Shown piece after piece: positions 10,109 through 17,711 of a DNA stretch of 64,000 nt. This stretch comes from Schlegelella_A sp963778525 (GTDB lineage Bacteria; Pseudomonadota; Gammaproteobacteria; Burkholderiales; Burkholderiaceae_C), in contig CAVZUJ010000009.1 in NCBI GenBank assembly GCA_963778525.1, forward strand, positions 924,461-988,460. Reading direction: 5' to 3'. A program made the position numbers and the translations under genes. The notes below the pieces were generated by a model that was not told the DNA's origin, ran no database searches, and saw nothing but the letters and a program-made list of their open reading frames with translations. Every line of letters begins with the position of its first letter. Positions within the stretch are counted from its first letter, which is position 1.

Positions 10109-10402
10109 ATGAAGACATTCGCATTCGTTCTGGCCGTCCTGGCCAGCGGCACCGCCATGGCCCAGGACAGCGGTACCGGCGCCGCCTGCGAACCGCAGCT
10201 CAGCCCGCTGCAGGCTCGCCTCTATCAAAAGGCCGTCGACGGCACGGGGGCGCTGCGCGGCTTCCTGTACATCCGGCGCGGCATCCTGCAGCTCGACGTC
10301 ACGCAGACGGCTGAATGGGCGGCCTCGGTGAGCCAGGACCGGTCTGCCTGCATGAAGAAGGTCGCAGAGGCGCAGCCGGCAGCGCCGCAGGTCACTCTTT
10401 GA
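10109..10402 (+). CDS. Small secreted protein, paralogue of the 14634-14942 gene
   Basis: The protein is 97 residues, starting at ATG 10109 with the RBS CAGGAG. Residues 1-19 (MKTFAFVLAVLASGTAMAQ) are a clear Sec signal peptide with an AMAQ cleavage site, so the mature protein of about 78 residues is periplasmic or secreted. It has two cysteines, one near the new N-terminus and one near the C-terminus (SACMKK), spaced as for a disulfide. The core LSPLQARLYQKAVDG, ALRGFLYIRRGILQLDV and TAEWAASVSQ aligns without gaps to the protein at 14634-14942. I know no named family. It ends 11 bases inside the convergent Bug-receptor gene. Confidence 0.7.
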   Translation: MKTFAFVLAVLASGTAMAQDSGTGAACEPQLSPLQARLYQKAVDGTGALRGFLYIRRGILQLDVTQTAEWAASVSQDRSACMKKVAEAQPAAPQVTL

Positions 10403-11372
10403 TGTTCGCGGTCTGCACGATGCGGGCGTAGCGCGCCTGCTCGTGCTCGACGAATCCGGCAAAGGCGGCCGCCGAGCCGCTGCCGGGGATCGCGCCTTGC
10501 TCGGCGAGCTTGGCGCGCACGTCGTCGGCGCGCAGCACCTCGCCGAGCTCGCGGTTCAGCCGTTCGACGATCGCCGGCGGCGTGTGCGCCGGCGCGAAGA
10601 GGCCGGTCCATGCGACCACGTCGAAGCCCTTGAAGCCGGCCGTCTCGGCCACCGTCGGCACGTCGGGCAGGGCGGCCAGGCGCTTGTCGTCGGTGACGGC
10701 GATGCCCTTGACCTGCTTCGTGCGCACGTGCGGCACGGCCGAGATGCTGACCAGGATCGCCAGGTCGAGCTGATTGCCGATGACGTCGTTGACGATCTGC
10801 GCGCCGCCGCGGTAAGGCACGTGCACGATGTCGACCTTGGCCTGCTCCTTCAGCATCTCCATCGCCAGCTGCAGCACGGTGCCCACGCCGGACGTGCCGT
10901 AGCTCAGCTTGCCGGGCTGGGCGCGCGCCAGCTGCAGCACCTCGGCCAGGTTGTTCGCGGCCAGACCGGGACGGGCGACGATGATCATCGGCGCCGTCGT
11001 CACCAGGCCGATCGGCGCCAGGTCCTTCAGCGCGTCGTACTTGACCGAGGCCGGGCTGACGAGCTTCGAGATCGCGATCGGGCTGTCGGCACCGAGGACG
11101 ATGGTGTAGCCGTCGGGCGCCGCCTGCACCGTCTTGGCCACGCCGATGACGCCGCCGGCGCCGGTGACGTTCTCGATCACCACCGTCTGGTTCAGGCGCT
11201 CGCCGAGCTTTTGTCCGATCAGGCGGGCCGTGACGTCGACGCTGCCGCCGGCGCTGAAGGGCACGATGAGGGTGATGGGCCTGGCCGCCGGCCAGGCCTG
11301 CGCCTGCGCCGCAGACGCGGCGCTGATGGCCGTGGCGAGAAGAACGAGAGCGCGCAGAAAAGGATGAGGCAT
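10392..11372 (-). CDS. Bug-family tripartite tricarboxylate transporter substrate-binding protein
   Basis: This is a periplasmic receptor of 326 residues. I start it at ATG 11372 (MPHPFLRALVLLATAIS), which gives a proper signal peptide ending AAQAQA; the longer upstream frame overlaps adenosine deaminase. Typical Bug motifs are RPITLIVPFSAGGSVDVTAR, GAGGVIGVAKTVQAAPDGYT, LSYGTSGVGTVLQLAME and VPYRGGAQIVNDVIGNQLDL. Bug proteins bind small acids or amides and may serve TctAB permeases or sensing. No TctA/TctB gene is near, which is common in Burkholderiales, where most Bug genes are orphans. It lies 20 bases after the adenosine deaminase gene on the same strand and may share its transcript, suggesting a link to purine or nucleoside breakdown. 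The ligand is unknown. Confidence 0.9.
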   Translation of the reverse strand: MPHPFLRALVLLATAISAASAAQAQAWPAARPITLIVPFSAGGSVDVTARLIGQKLGERLNQTVVIENVTGAGGVIGVAKTVQAAPDGYTIVLGADSPIAISKLVSPASVKYDALKDLAPIGLVTTAPMIIVARPGLAANNLAEVLQLARAQPGKLSYGTSGVGTVLQLAMEMLKEQAKVDIVHVPYRGGAQIVNDVIGNQLDLAILVSISAVPHVRTKQVKGIAVTDDKRLAALPDVPTVAETAGFKGFDVVAWTGLFAPAHTPPAIVERLNRELGEVLRADDVRAKLAEQGAIPGSGSAAAFAGFVEHEQARYARIVQTANIKE

Positions 11373-11392
11373 GGCGAGAGCTCCGATGAAGG

Positions 11393-12487
11393 TCAGGGTG
11401 CGGCGAAGGAGGGCGGCGCAAGGCGCGCCCGCAGGCGGTCGAACTGCTGCGTCGATTCGGCGCGCCAGCGACGGCGCGTGCCGTCGTCGATCCAGGCAGC
11501 GTCGAGGCCGTTGAGCATGAAGCCGCGCAGCGCGTCGGGATCGAAGCCGAAGTCGCGCGCCATCATCAGCCAGGCGCCGGTCGGCGTGACGTGGTGCAGC
11601 GTCGGGTCGTCGGTGTTCGGATGGATGCGCAGGCCCAGGCCCGGCATGCGCCGGATCGGATGGTCGAGGGCCCAGCGCTCGGGCGCGAGCGTGCGCAGGT
11701 AGTACGAGTTCGTCGGCACGACGGTGAAGACGATGCCGGCGTCGGCGCAGCGCTCTGCGAATTCGGGCTTGTCGACGACGGTATAGCCATGGTCGATGCG
11801 GTCGACCTTCAGCAGCTCGACTGCGGTCTGCACGTTCGTCCACGGCATGCCGAACTCGCCGGCATGCGCGGTCGTCTTCAGGCCGGCGCGCCGCGCCGCG
11901 GCGTAGGCGGCAGCGAACATCTCGGGCGGCCGGTCGACCTCGCGGTAGTCGATGCCGATGCCGACCACTTCGGGGACGCGGTGGGCCACGACCCAGCCGA
12001 CCATCTCGAGCGCGGCCGCCGGATCGGCCTCGCGGTCGATCGCCGGGATCAGGCGGCCGACGATGCCGAACTCGGCCTCGGCCGAATGGATGGCGCGCAC
12101 GATCGCGGCCAGCGCCGCCGGGTACGCGATGCCGGAGTCGCGTGCCGTGCCGGTCGGATTCCAGAAGAACTCGCTGTAGCGAACGCCATGCGCGGCAGCA
12201 TCCTCGAGGTATTCGAAGGTGATGCGCTGCAGGTCATCGGGCGACTTGAGCAGCACCCTGTCGAGCGCGCGCAGCACGCGCAGCACGCCGACCGGCTTTT
12301 CGCCCCGGGTGTAGAAGGACTCGATCTCGGCCAAGGGGATCGGCGCGCCGGCGCGGCGCACCAGGTCCTCGAAGGTGTTCCGGCGCACGGTTCCGAGAAG
12401 GTGGCAATGCAATTCCACCTTGGGCATCGCATGCACGAATTGCTCCAGGTCGAGGAGCGAAGAATCGGAAGCCGCGGGCAGGTTCAT
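11393..12487 (-). CDS. Adenosine deaminase family protein
   Basis: This is a 364-residue metal-dependent amidohydrolase starting at ATG 12487. The metal-ligand motif MPKVELHCHLLGTVR is at about residue 21, HAGEF carries the catalytic His-Glu, RIDHGY the next His, and HPNTDDP the last Asp pair. The family deaminates adenosine, deoxyadenosine, adenine or related N6-substituted purines. The long insert around residues 95-110 (YSEFFWNPTGTARDSG) and the R-I-H-P-N-T-D-D-P form instead of the usual S-x-N-T-D-D-P suggest a divergent subgroup, so the exact purine is uncertain. It has no signal peptide. The Bug receptor follows on the same strand, and the gene diverges from the ParA-like gene at 12614. 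Confidence 0.85.
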   Translation of the reverse strand: MNLPAASDSSLLDLEQFVHAMPKVELHCHLLGTVRRNTFEDLVRRAGAPIPLAEIESFYTRGEKPVGVLRVLRALDRVLLKSPDDLQRITFEYLEDAAAHGVRYSEFFWNPTGTARDSGIAYPAALAAIVRAIHSAEAEFGIVGRLIPAIDREADPAAALEMVGWVVAHRVPEVVGIGIDYREVDRPPEMFAAAYAAARRAGLKTTAHAGEFGMPWTNVQTAVELLKVDRIDHGYTVVDKPEFAERCADAGIVFTVVPTNSYYLRTLAPERWALDHPIRRMPGLGLRIHPNTDDPTLHHVTPTGAWLMMARDFGFDPDALRGFMLNGLDAAWIDDGTRRRWRAESTQQFDRLRARLAPPSFAAP

Positions 12488-12613
12488 GGTCGGGCGCGCC
12501 CATCCTAGGCGAAATGAAAGCAGGTGTTTCCGGCCCTTCTCCGGGCGTTTCAAATGGCGTGTTTGATGCTCCAATTTGGAAAACCATTCCTTTCTGGCCG
12601 CAGACACGACACC

Positions 12614-13411
12614 ATGCCCGTCATCGCCGTCGTCAATCGAAAAGGGGGCAGCGGCAAAAGCACGCTGGCCACCCACCTCGCCGCGCACTTCGCCAACGCC
12701 GGCGTGCCGGTGATGCTGGGCGATGTCGACCGCCAGCAATCGACGCAAAGCTGGCTGCGCCTGCGCGCCCTGCAAACCCTGCGCAGCCTGCCCGTCGTCG
12801 GCTGGGCGGTGGACCCGAAACGCATCCTGCGACCGCCTTCCGGGGTCAGCCTGGTCGTCCTCGATACGCCCGGCGGTCTGCGCGGCTTCGATCTGGCGCG
12901 TGTCGCGGCCTTCGCCGACATCATCCTCATGCCGGTCTGCAATTCGGTGTTCGACCGCGAGTCGGCTGCCGAGTGCCACGCCGAGCTGATGGCGCTGCCG
13001 CGCGTCGCCAGCGGCCGCTGCAAGCTGGCCGCCATCGGCATGCGCATCGACGGGCGGACCAAGGCGGCCGACGTGCTCACCACCTGGGCGCGCGGCCTGA
13101 AGCTGCCTTTCATCGGCGTGCTGCGCGAGGCGCAGGTCTACGTGCGCTGCATCGAGCAGGGCCTGACCCTGTTCGATCTGCCGGCCGAGCAGACGCAGGC
13201 CGACCTGGCGCAATGGAAGCCGATCCTCGGCTGGCTCGAGCCGGCACTGCGGGTCACGCACAAGCCGGTGCTTCGGCGCAATCCGGTGGTGATCCGGGCG
13301 CCGTTGCCGGGCGCCCTGCGCGACGCGGTCATCGCGCCCGCGCGCCGGCCTTCGGCCCCGGGCTGGTTCGGCTGGCTTGCCGCACCGCGCTTCCTGCAAC
13401 GCAATTCCTGA
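12614..13411 (+). CDS. ParA/MinD-like P-loop ATPase
   Basis: The protein is 265 residues. I choose ATG 12614 because MPVIAVVNRKGGSGKSTLA places the deviant Walker A (KGGSGKST) at residues 9-16, as in ParA; an earlier ATG at 12524 would add 30 residues of unlike sequence. The Asp in LGDVDRQQSTQSW and Walker B VVLDTPGGL are present. There is no DNA-binding N-terminal domain, so this is a short ParA of the chromosomal, orphan or cargo-positioning kind. No parB, parS-like repeats or chemotaxis/flagellar partner is nearby. The Arg/Pro-rich C-terminal tail (about residues 215-265, ending WLAAPRFLQRNS) goes beyond the usual ParA core. The partner is unknown. Confidence 0.85.
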   Translation: MPVIAVVNRKGGSGKSTLATHLAAHFANAGVPVMLGDVDRQQSTQSWLRLRALQTLRSLPVVGWAVDPKRILRPPSGVSLVVLDTPGGLRGFDLARVAAFADIILMPVCNSVFDRESAAECHAELMALPRVASGRCKLAAIGMRIDGRTKAADVLTTWARGLKLPFIGVLREAQVYVRCIEQGLTLFDLPAEQTQADLAQWKPILGWLEPALRVTHKPVLRRNPVVIRAPLPGALRDAVIAPARRPSAPGWFGWLAAPRFLQRNS

Positions 13412-13458
13412 GCGCGCAGATGCGATGATTCCCCGTGCATCAAGCAAGGGGAGTCTCG

Positions 13459-14637
13459 ATGAAATGCGTTCTGGTGGGGTCGCGCTATTTCGGCGCCACG
13501 GTGTTCGAAGCGTTGCGCAAGGAAGCGGGGCTCGAGTTCGCGAGCATCGTCGTTCCGGCGGCGGATGACCGTCTGGCACTGGCCGCCAAGGCGGCCGGCC
13601 TGCCGATCCACGTGCTCGAGAACCCGAAGATCGTGCCGGGCGATGCGATCCCCGAAGGCACCGATCTGATCCTGGCCGCGCACACGCACGCGCGCGTCAG
13701 CGACGAGGCGCTGCGCCGTTCGCGCCATGGCGGCATCGGCTATCACCCGTCGCTGCTGCCGCGCCATCGCGGCATCGCGGCGGTGGAGTGGACGGTCCTC
13801 GAAGGCGACGCCATTGCCGGCGGCTCGGTCTATCACCTGGCCGACGGCTGGGACGCCGGTGCCATCGCCGCGCAGGACTGGTGCTTCGTGCTCAAGGGCG
13901 AGTCGGCGCGCGATCTCTGGGAGCGCGCGCTCGCGCCGATGGGCCTGGCGCTGCTGGCCAAGGTCGTGCGCCACGCGCGCGAGCATGGCCACGTGCCGGC
14001 GCACGCGCAGGACCCGCGCTTCGCGACCCGGGCGCCGATGATCCGCCGCTCGGTCGTGCTGACCGAAGACGCGCCCGCCGCCAGCACGTCGCTGGTGGTG
14101 ACGGTGATGGGGCCCGATCGCCCGGGCATCGTGCGCCAGTTGTCGGAGCGGGCGCAGCGCTTCGGCGCGAACTGGACGGCCAGCCGCCTGTCGCATCTCG
14201 CCGGCGAATTCGCCGGCATGGTTCACCTCGAGGTGCCGCGCGACAACGCCGATGCGCTCGCCGAATCGCTGCGCGGCCTCGAGTCGGCGGGCCTGCGCCT
14301 GCTGGTGGCACGAAGCGAAAGCGCGCAGGCACCGGCAGGCTGGCGCAGCGTCGAGCTCGAGCTGATCGGCGAAGACCGCGTCGGCATCGTCAGCAACCTG
14401 ACCAGCATCCTGGCGGGGGCGGGCGTCAGCATCGAGCACATGAGCACCGAGATCGTCGGGGGCCAGGGCTCGGCCAGGAAGACCTTCAAGGTCGCTGCCA
14501 ACCTGCTGGTGCCGAAGGCACTGTCGTCCGACGAGCTGCGCAGCAAGCTCGAGGTCGTCGGTCGCGAGATGATGCTCGACATCGCCCTGGGCGACCGGGC
14601 CCCCGGCGAGGCCGCGGCCCCGGCCGCACCGCCCTAG
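13459..14637 (+). CDS. Formyltransferase/10-formyl-THF hydrolase-like domain fused to two ACT domains
   Basis: This is a 392-residue protein starting at ATG 13459, with AAGGGGAG just upstream. Residues 1-195 form a formyltransferase fold. The active-site loop reads GYHPSLLPRHRG (His96), and Asp132 lies exactly 36 residues later in WDAGAI. The Asn of true transformylases (Asn-x-His) is Gly94 here. The Tyr-His-Pro-Ser-Leu-Leu-Pro-Arg-His-Arg-Gly string is like the hydrolase domain of 10-formyl-THF dehydrogenase. Residues about 206-290 and 300-380 are ACT domains (VMGPDRPGIVRQLSERAQ and LIGEDRVGIVSNLTSILAGA), resembling GcvR. A cytoplasmic 10-formyl-THF hydrolase regulated by an amino acid is my inference. 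PurU has the reverse order, a single ACT followed by the catalytic domain. Confidence 0.8.
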   Translation: MKCVLVGSRYFGATVFEALRKEAGLEFASIVVPAADDRLALAAKAAGLPIHVLENPKIVPGDAIPEGTDLILAAHTHARVSDEALRRSRHGGIGYHPSLLPRHRGIAAVEWTVLEGDAIAGGSVYHLADGWDAGAIAAQDWCFVLKGESARDLWERALAPMGLALLAKVVRHAREHGHVPAHAQDPRFATRAPMIRRSVVLTEDAPAASTSLVVTVMGPDRPGIVRQLSERAQRFGANWTASRLSHLAGEFAGMVHLEVPRDNADALAESLRGLESAGLRLLVARSESAQAPAGWRSVELELIGEDRVGIVSNLTSILAGAGVSIEHMSTEIVGGQGSARKTFKVAANLLVPKALSSDELRSKLEVVGREMMLDIALGDRAPGEAAAPAAPP

Positions 14638-14942
14638 CTCGCCGTCGCCATCGCCGCGCGGCAAGCGCGCTGGCTGTCGCGTTCTTCTTCGAGCCAGGCC
14701 GCGGTCGACGCGATGTCGAGCTGATAGATGCCGCGGGTGATGAAGACGAAGTCGCGCAAGGCATCGGGTCCCTGCGCGGCCTTGGCGACGATACGGCGTT
14801 GCAGCGGTGTCATGGGCTGAGTCGGCGGGCACGCCTCGGCCGCCGTCGAGACAGCGTCCCGGCTCTGGCTGTTCGCGATCGAGGGCGTGATGCAGAGCGC
14901 GGTGGCAGCCGAAAGCAGGGCTGCGAGGCAAGTGGTTCGCAT
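14634..14942 (-). CDS. Small secreted protein, paralogue of the 10109-10402 gene
   Basis: The protein is 102 residues, starting at ATG 14942. MRTTCLAALLSAATALCITP is a signal peptide, with cleavage likely after SIANS. The mature part carries the same core as the gene at 10109: MTPLQRRIVAKAAQGPDALR, DFVFITRGIYQLDI and a Trp-containing TAAWLEEERDSQRACRAAM. The last Cys aligns with the Cys of the other copy, and one Cys before the core (EACPP) also aligns. The stop shares four bases (CTAG) with the end of the convergent formyltransferase-ACT gene. Function is unknown; both copies are exported and probably disulfide-bonded. Confidence 0.7.
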   Translation of the reverse strand: MRTTCLAALLSAATALCITPSIANSQSRDAVSTAAEACPPTQPMTPLQRRIVAKAAQGPDALRDFVFITRGIYQLDIASTAAWLEEERDSQRACRAAMATAS

Positions 14943-14999
14943 GGTGTTCTCCGAAGCGATTGCAGTCGAAGCGCCGCGAATTCGACGCCTCGCTCTGAA

Positions 15000-15026
15000 T
15001 ACGCGCCGCCGCGCCGGAACCGGACG
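15000..15026 (+). repeat. 27-base intergenic sequence, near-copy at 35102-35128
   Basis: The sequence TACGCGCC, two variable bases, CGC, one variable base, CCGGAACCGGACG is matched at 24 of 27 positions by 35102-35128. Both copies lie just upstream of a gene start region and are preceded by GAATACG/GAGTACG-like bases. I see no dyad inside it. It may be a dispersed genomic repeat or a shared regulatory sequence. Confidence 0.4.
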
Positions 15027-15162
15027 TTCGGGCACCGTTCCGTGCTCGCAGCATGCGCGGCTTCGCCTCCGGGGTCGGGCATTTCCGACGAAAAGAGCCG
15101 GCCGTGTCAGACAGGGCCACGCTGGGCCGCGGATCAGGATCGAGGCATCGGAGGATTCCCCC

Positions 15163-15882
15163 ATGACCGCCACCCACCCGCAATGGACCGTGCTGCCGCA
15201 CGGCAAGCTCACCGAGCTCGACGACGGCATCCTGACCGTGGTCGGCGAGATCAGCATGCCGCTGATGAAGTTGCCGCGGCGCATGACGGTGGTTCGCCTG
15301 CGCGACGGCCGGCTCCTGATCTGGAGCGCGATTGCGCTCGACGAGACCGAGATGGCCAGTCTCGAGCGTCACGGTGTGCCGGCGTTCCTGATCGTGCCGA
15401 ACGACCACCATCGCCTCGACGCCAGGGCCTGGAAGGAGCGCTATCCGATGCTGCAGGTCGTGGCACCCGAAGGCGCGCGCGAGAAGGTCTCCGAAGCCGT
15501 GCCGGTCGACGGCGCCACGCCGGCCTTCGACGATCCTGACGTGCTCTTCCTCGTGGTGCCCGGCACGCAGGGGCACGAGGCCGCACTGCTCGTTCGCCGG
15601 CCGGGCGGCACGACGCTGGTGTTGAACGACCTGGTCGGCAACATCCGCAACGAGTCGGGCTTCGGCGGCTGGCTGCTCCGCCTGATGGGATTCGCCGGCG
15701 AAACGGCGCACATTCCCGCGCCGGTGAAGCTCACGCTGGTCAAGAACGCCGAGGCCCTGCGTGCGCAACTGCTGCAGTGGGCCGAGATCCCGTCGCTCAA
15801 GCGCATCGTCGTCTCGCACGGCGCGACGATCGAGGACGAGCCGCGGCAGGCGCTGCGCGATCTGGCCGCATCGCTGCGCTGA
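15163..15882 (+). CDS. DUF4336-like protein
   Basis: The protein is 239 residues, started at ATG 15163; upstream open sequence has no coding character, and GGAGGA lies seven bases before the ATG. The pattern MPLMKLPRRMTVVRLRDGRL, LIWSAIALDETEMASLERHG, FLIVPNDHHRLDARAWKERY and LVLNDLVGNIR resembles DUF4336, a group related to the metallo-beta-lactamase fold. The usual HxHxDH zinc motif is not kept; only NDHHR and the late VVSHGATIED remain, so hydrolase activity is doubtful. There is no signal peptide. It faces the cupin gene, with eight bases between the stops. Role unknown. Confidence 0.6.
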   Translation: MTATHPQWTVLPHGKLTELDDGILTVVGEISMPLMKLPRRMTVVRLRDGRLLIWSAIALDETEMASLERHGVPAFLIVPNDHHRLDARAWKERYPMLQVVAPEGAREKVSEAVPVDGATPAFDDPDVLFLVVPGTQGHEAALLVRRPGGTTLVLNDLVGNIRNESGFGGWLLRLMGFAGETAHIPAPVKLTLVKNAEALRAQLLQWAEIPSLKRIVVSHGATIEDEPRQALRDLAASLR

Positions 15883-15890
15883 CGCAGCAG

Positions 15891-16295
15891 CTATTCGGCG
15901 CGTCCTGGATACGGCATCACCCGATCCTGCTCGGCCGGGTCGTTGCGCGAGACGATCGCGCGTGCCGGCTCGGTCTGGCTGAGGTTGATCGCTTCGTGCG
16001 GCATGTCGGGCGGGATGAAAAGAAAGTCGCCCGCTTCGCTGATCACCGACTGCGCCAGTCCCGCACCGTATCGCGTTTCGACGCGCCCTTCGAGCACGTA
16101 GATCGCGGTTTCATAGCCCTGATGGAAATGCGGCTCGGCCCGCGCTCCGGGAGGGATCACGACCAGATGCATCGACAGGCCGCGGGCGCCGACGGTGTCG
16201 CCGGAGACGCCGACGAAATAGGGCAGGCGCTGGCGGGTCAGAACCTCGCGCTCGGGGCGAACGGCGCGAACGGCGGGCGGGGTGGTGTCTGGCAT
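15891..16295 (-). CDS. Cupin domain-containing protein
   Basis: This is a 134-residue single-domain cupin starting at ATG 16295. The metal motif PHFHQGYETAIYVLEGRVE carries two His and a Glu in the first cupin box, and GDFLFIPPDMPHEAIN carries the His of the second. It is cytoplasmic by sequence. Small cupins may be isomerases, dioxygenases or ligand sensors, and nothing here separates these. The start lies 17 bases after the malonyl-CoA decarboxylase stop on the same strand, so the two are probably co-transcribed. Confidence 0.85.
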   Translation of the reverse strand: MPDTTPPAVRAVRPEREVLTRQRLPYFVGVSGDTVGARGLSMHLVVIPPGARAEPHFHQGYETAIYVLEGRVETRYGAGLAQSVISEAGDFLFIPPDMPHEAINLSQTEPARAIVSRNDPAEQDRVMPYPGRAE

Positions 16296-16311
16296 GGCAG
16301 GCGGTGGCGCT

Positions 16312-17607
16312 TCAGGCGGCAAGGTTGCGATGGAGGCGCCGCAGCGTGGCGCTGGCCACGATGGTGCCGTCGTTGGCGAAGGCTTCGTGGTTGCGCTCGA
16401 CGGCGTCGAGGTCGTAGAGGTAGTTGACCATGAACCCGGCACCCTGGGCCAGCCCGTTCGCCGACGTGTCGGCCAGCCAGTTGAGCCGTTCGAGGCGCGC
16501 GCCGTTGCCGAGATGAAAGCGCGCCACCGGGTCGAGCGGCTTGCCGGCGTCGTCTTTCGCGTCGAACAGGAAGCGGATCGCGGCGCGCGACAAGGCATCG
16601 CGCAGTGCCTTCGACGGCTGCTGCGCCCAGCGCGCATCGTCGAGCTCGTCGAGGCGGCTTCGGTCGGCCGCGCTCAGGGGGCCGGCTTCGTTGCGGCGCG
16701 TGGCCGCGAGCCAACGCCCGAACCCCGGCAAGGGCGACAGCGTGACGAAGGTGCTCAGCGCCGGCAGCTCGCGCTTCAGGTCCTCGGCCACTTGCTTGAT
16801 CAGGAAGTTGCCGAACGAAATGCCGCGCAACCCCGCCTGGCAGTTCGAGATGGAATAGAAGACGGCGGTATTGGCGCGCTTCATCGGCAGGGCGGCGCGC
16901 TGGCCCTCGAGCAGCGGGCCGATCGCCGCCGGCACGGACTCGGTCAGTGCCACCTCGACGAAGATCAAGGGCTCGCCGCTCAGCGCCGGGTGAAAGAAGG
17001 CGAAGCAACGCCGGTCGGTCGGCTCGAGGCGCAGGCGCAAGTCGTCCCAGCTCTTGATCGCATGCACCGCCTCGTAGCGGATGATCTTTTCCAGCACGTG
17101 CGCCGGAGTCGACCAGTCGATCCGCTGCAGGACGAGGAAGCCGCGATTGAACCAGGACGAGAGCAGGTGCCTGAAGTCGGCTTCGACCGGCGCGAGCGAG
17201 GGTTGCTCCTTCATGATTGCGAGCAGGTTCTCGCGCATGCGCACGAGCTGCTGCGTGCCCGACGGGGCCAGGTTCATGCGCCGGATCAGCTCCTGGCGGC
17301 GCGGCTCGGCGGCGGCATGCAACCGGGTCATGGCCTCGGCGTCGGCTTCTTTCTTGACGCCGGCGAGGGCGGCCTTCAAGGCTTCCAGGTCCGGGCCGAA
17401 GCGCTTCAGCAGCAGATCGAAGAAGGCGGCTCGGGCCGGCATCGGCAGGCTCGCGTAAGCGTCGAGCAGCCGCGTCGCCAGCGCCACGCCCGACGCTTCG
17501 CCCCGGCCGGACAGCAGCGAAGTGGCCAGCGACTCGAATCCGGCGAGATCGGTCGGGCCCTTGCCGCGCCGCCAATCGAGCCATCCGGCGATCCGCCCTC
17601 GAGTCAT
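16312..17607 (-). CDS. Malonyl-CoA decarboxylase
   Basis: The enzyme is 431 residues and converts malonyl-CoA to acetyl-CoA and CO2. It has the all-helical N-terminal domain (about residues 1-130) and the GNAT-like catalytic domain. Family signatures are FHPALSGEPLIFVEVALTE, FYSISNCQAGLRGISFGNFL, TLSPLPGFGRWL, RFHLGNGARLERLNWLADTS and MVNYLYDLDAVERNHEAF, with the conserved Ser/His region. ATG 17607 (MTRGRIAG) is preferred; ATG 17637 would add ten residues. It drains malonyl-CoA or detoxifies it during growth on malonate. No malonate transporter of the MdcF or MatC type is adjacent, but a LivHMGF operon diverges 104 bases away, so that transporter may import a related carboxylate (inference). 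Confidence 0.9.
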   Translation of the reverse strand: MTRGRIAGWLDWRRGKGPTDLAGFESLATSLLSGRGEASGVALATRLLDAYASLPMPARAAFFDLLLKRFGPDLEALKAALAGVKKEADAEAMTRLHAAAEPRRQELIRRMNLAPSGTQQLVRMRENLLAIMKEQPSLAPVEADFRHLLSSWFNRGFLVLQRIDWSTPAHVLEKIIRYEAVHAIKSWDDLRLRLEPTDRRCFAFFHPALSGEPLIFVEVALTESVPAAIGPLLEGQRAALPMKRANTAVFYSISNCQAGLRGISFGNFLIKQVAEDLKRELPALSTFVTLSPLPGFGRWLAATRRNEAGPLSAADRSRLDELDDARWAQQPSKALRDALSRAAIRFLFDAKDDAGKPLDPVARFHLGNGARLERLNWLADTSANGLAQGAGFMVNYLYDLDAVERNHEAFANDGTIVASATLRRLHRNLAA

Positions 17608-17711
17608 GTCGTTACCGTCGTTCGTGCAGAGGCGCAAGCGTACGTCACCCGAGAGGGCCGCCCGGTCGATGACCGAGAATCCGCGCTCGACTCCCGGTCT
17701 ACCCGCTCCTC

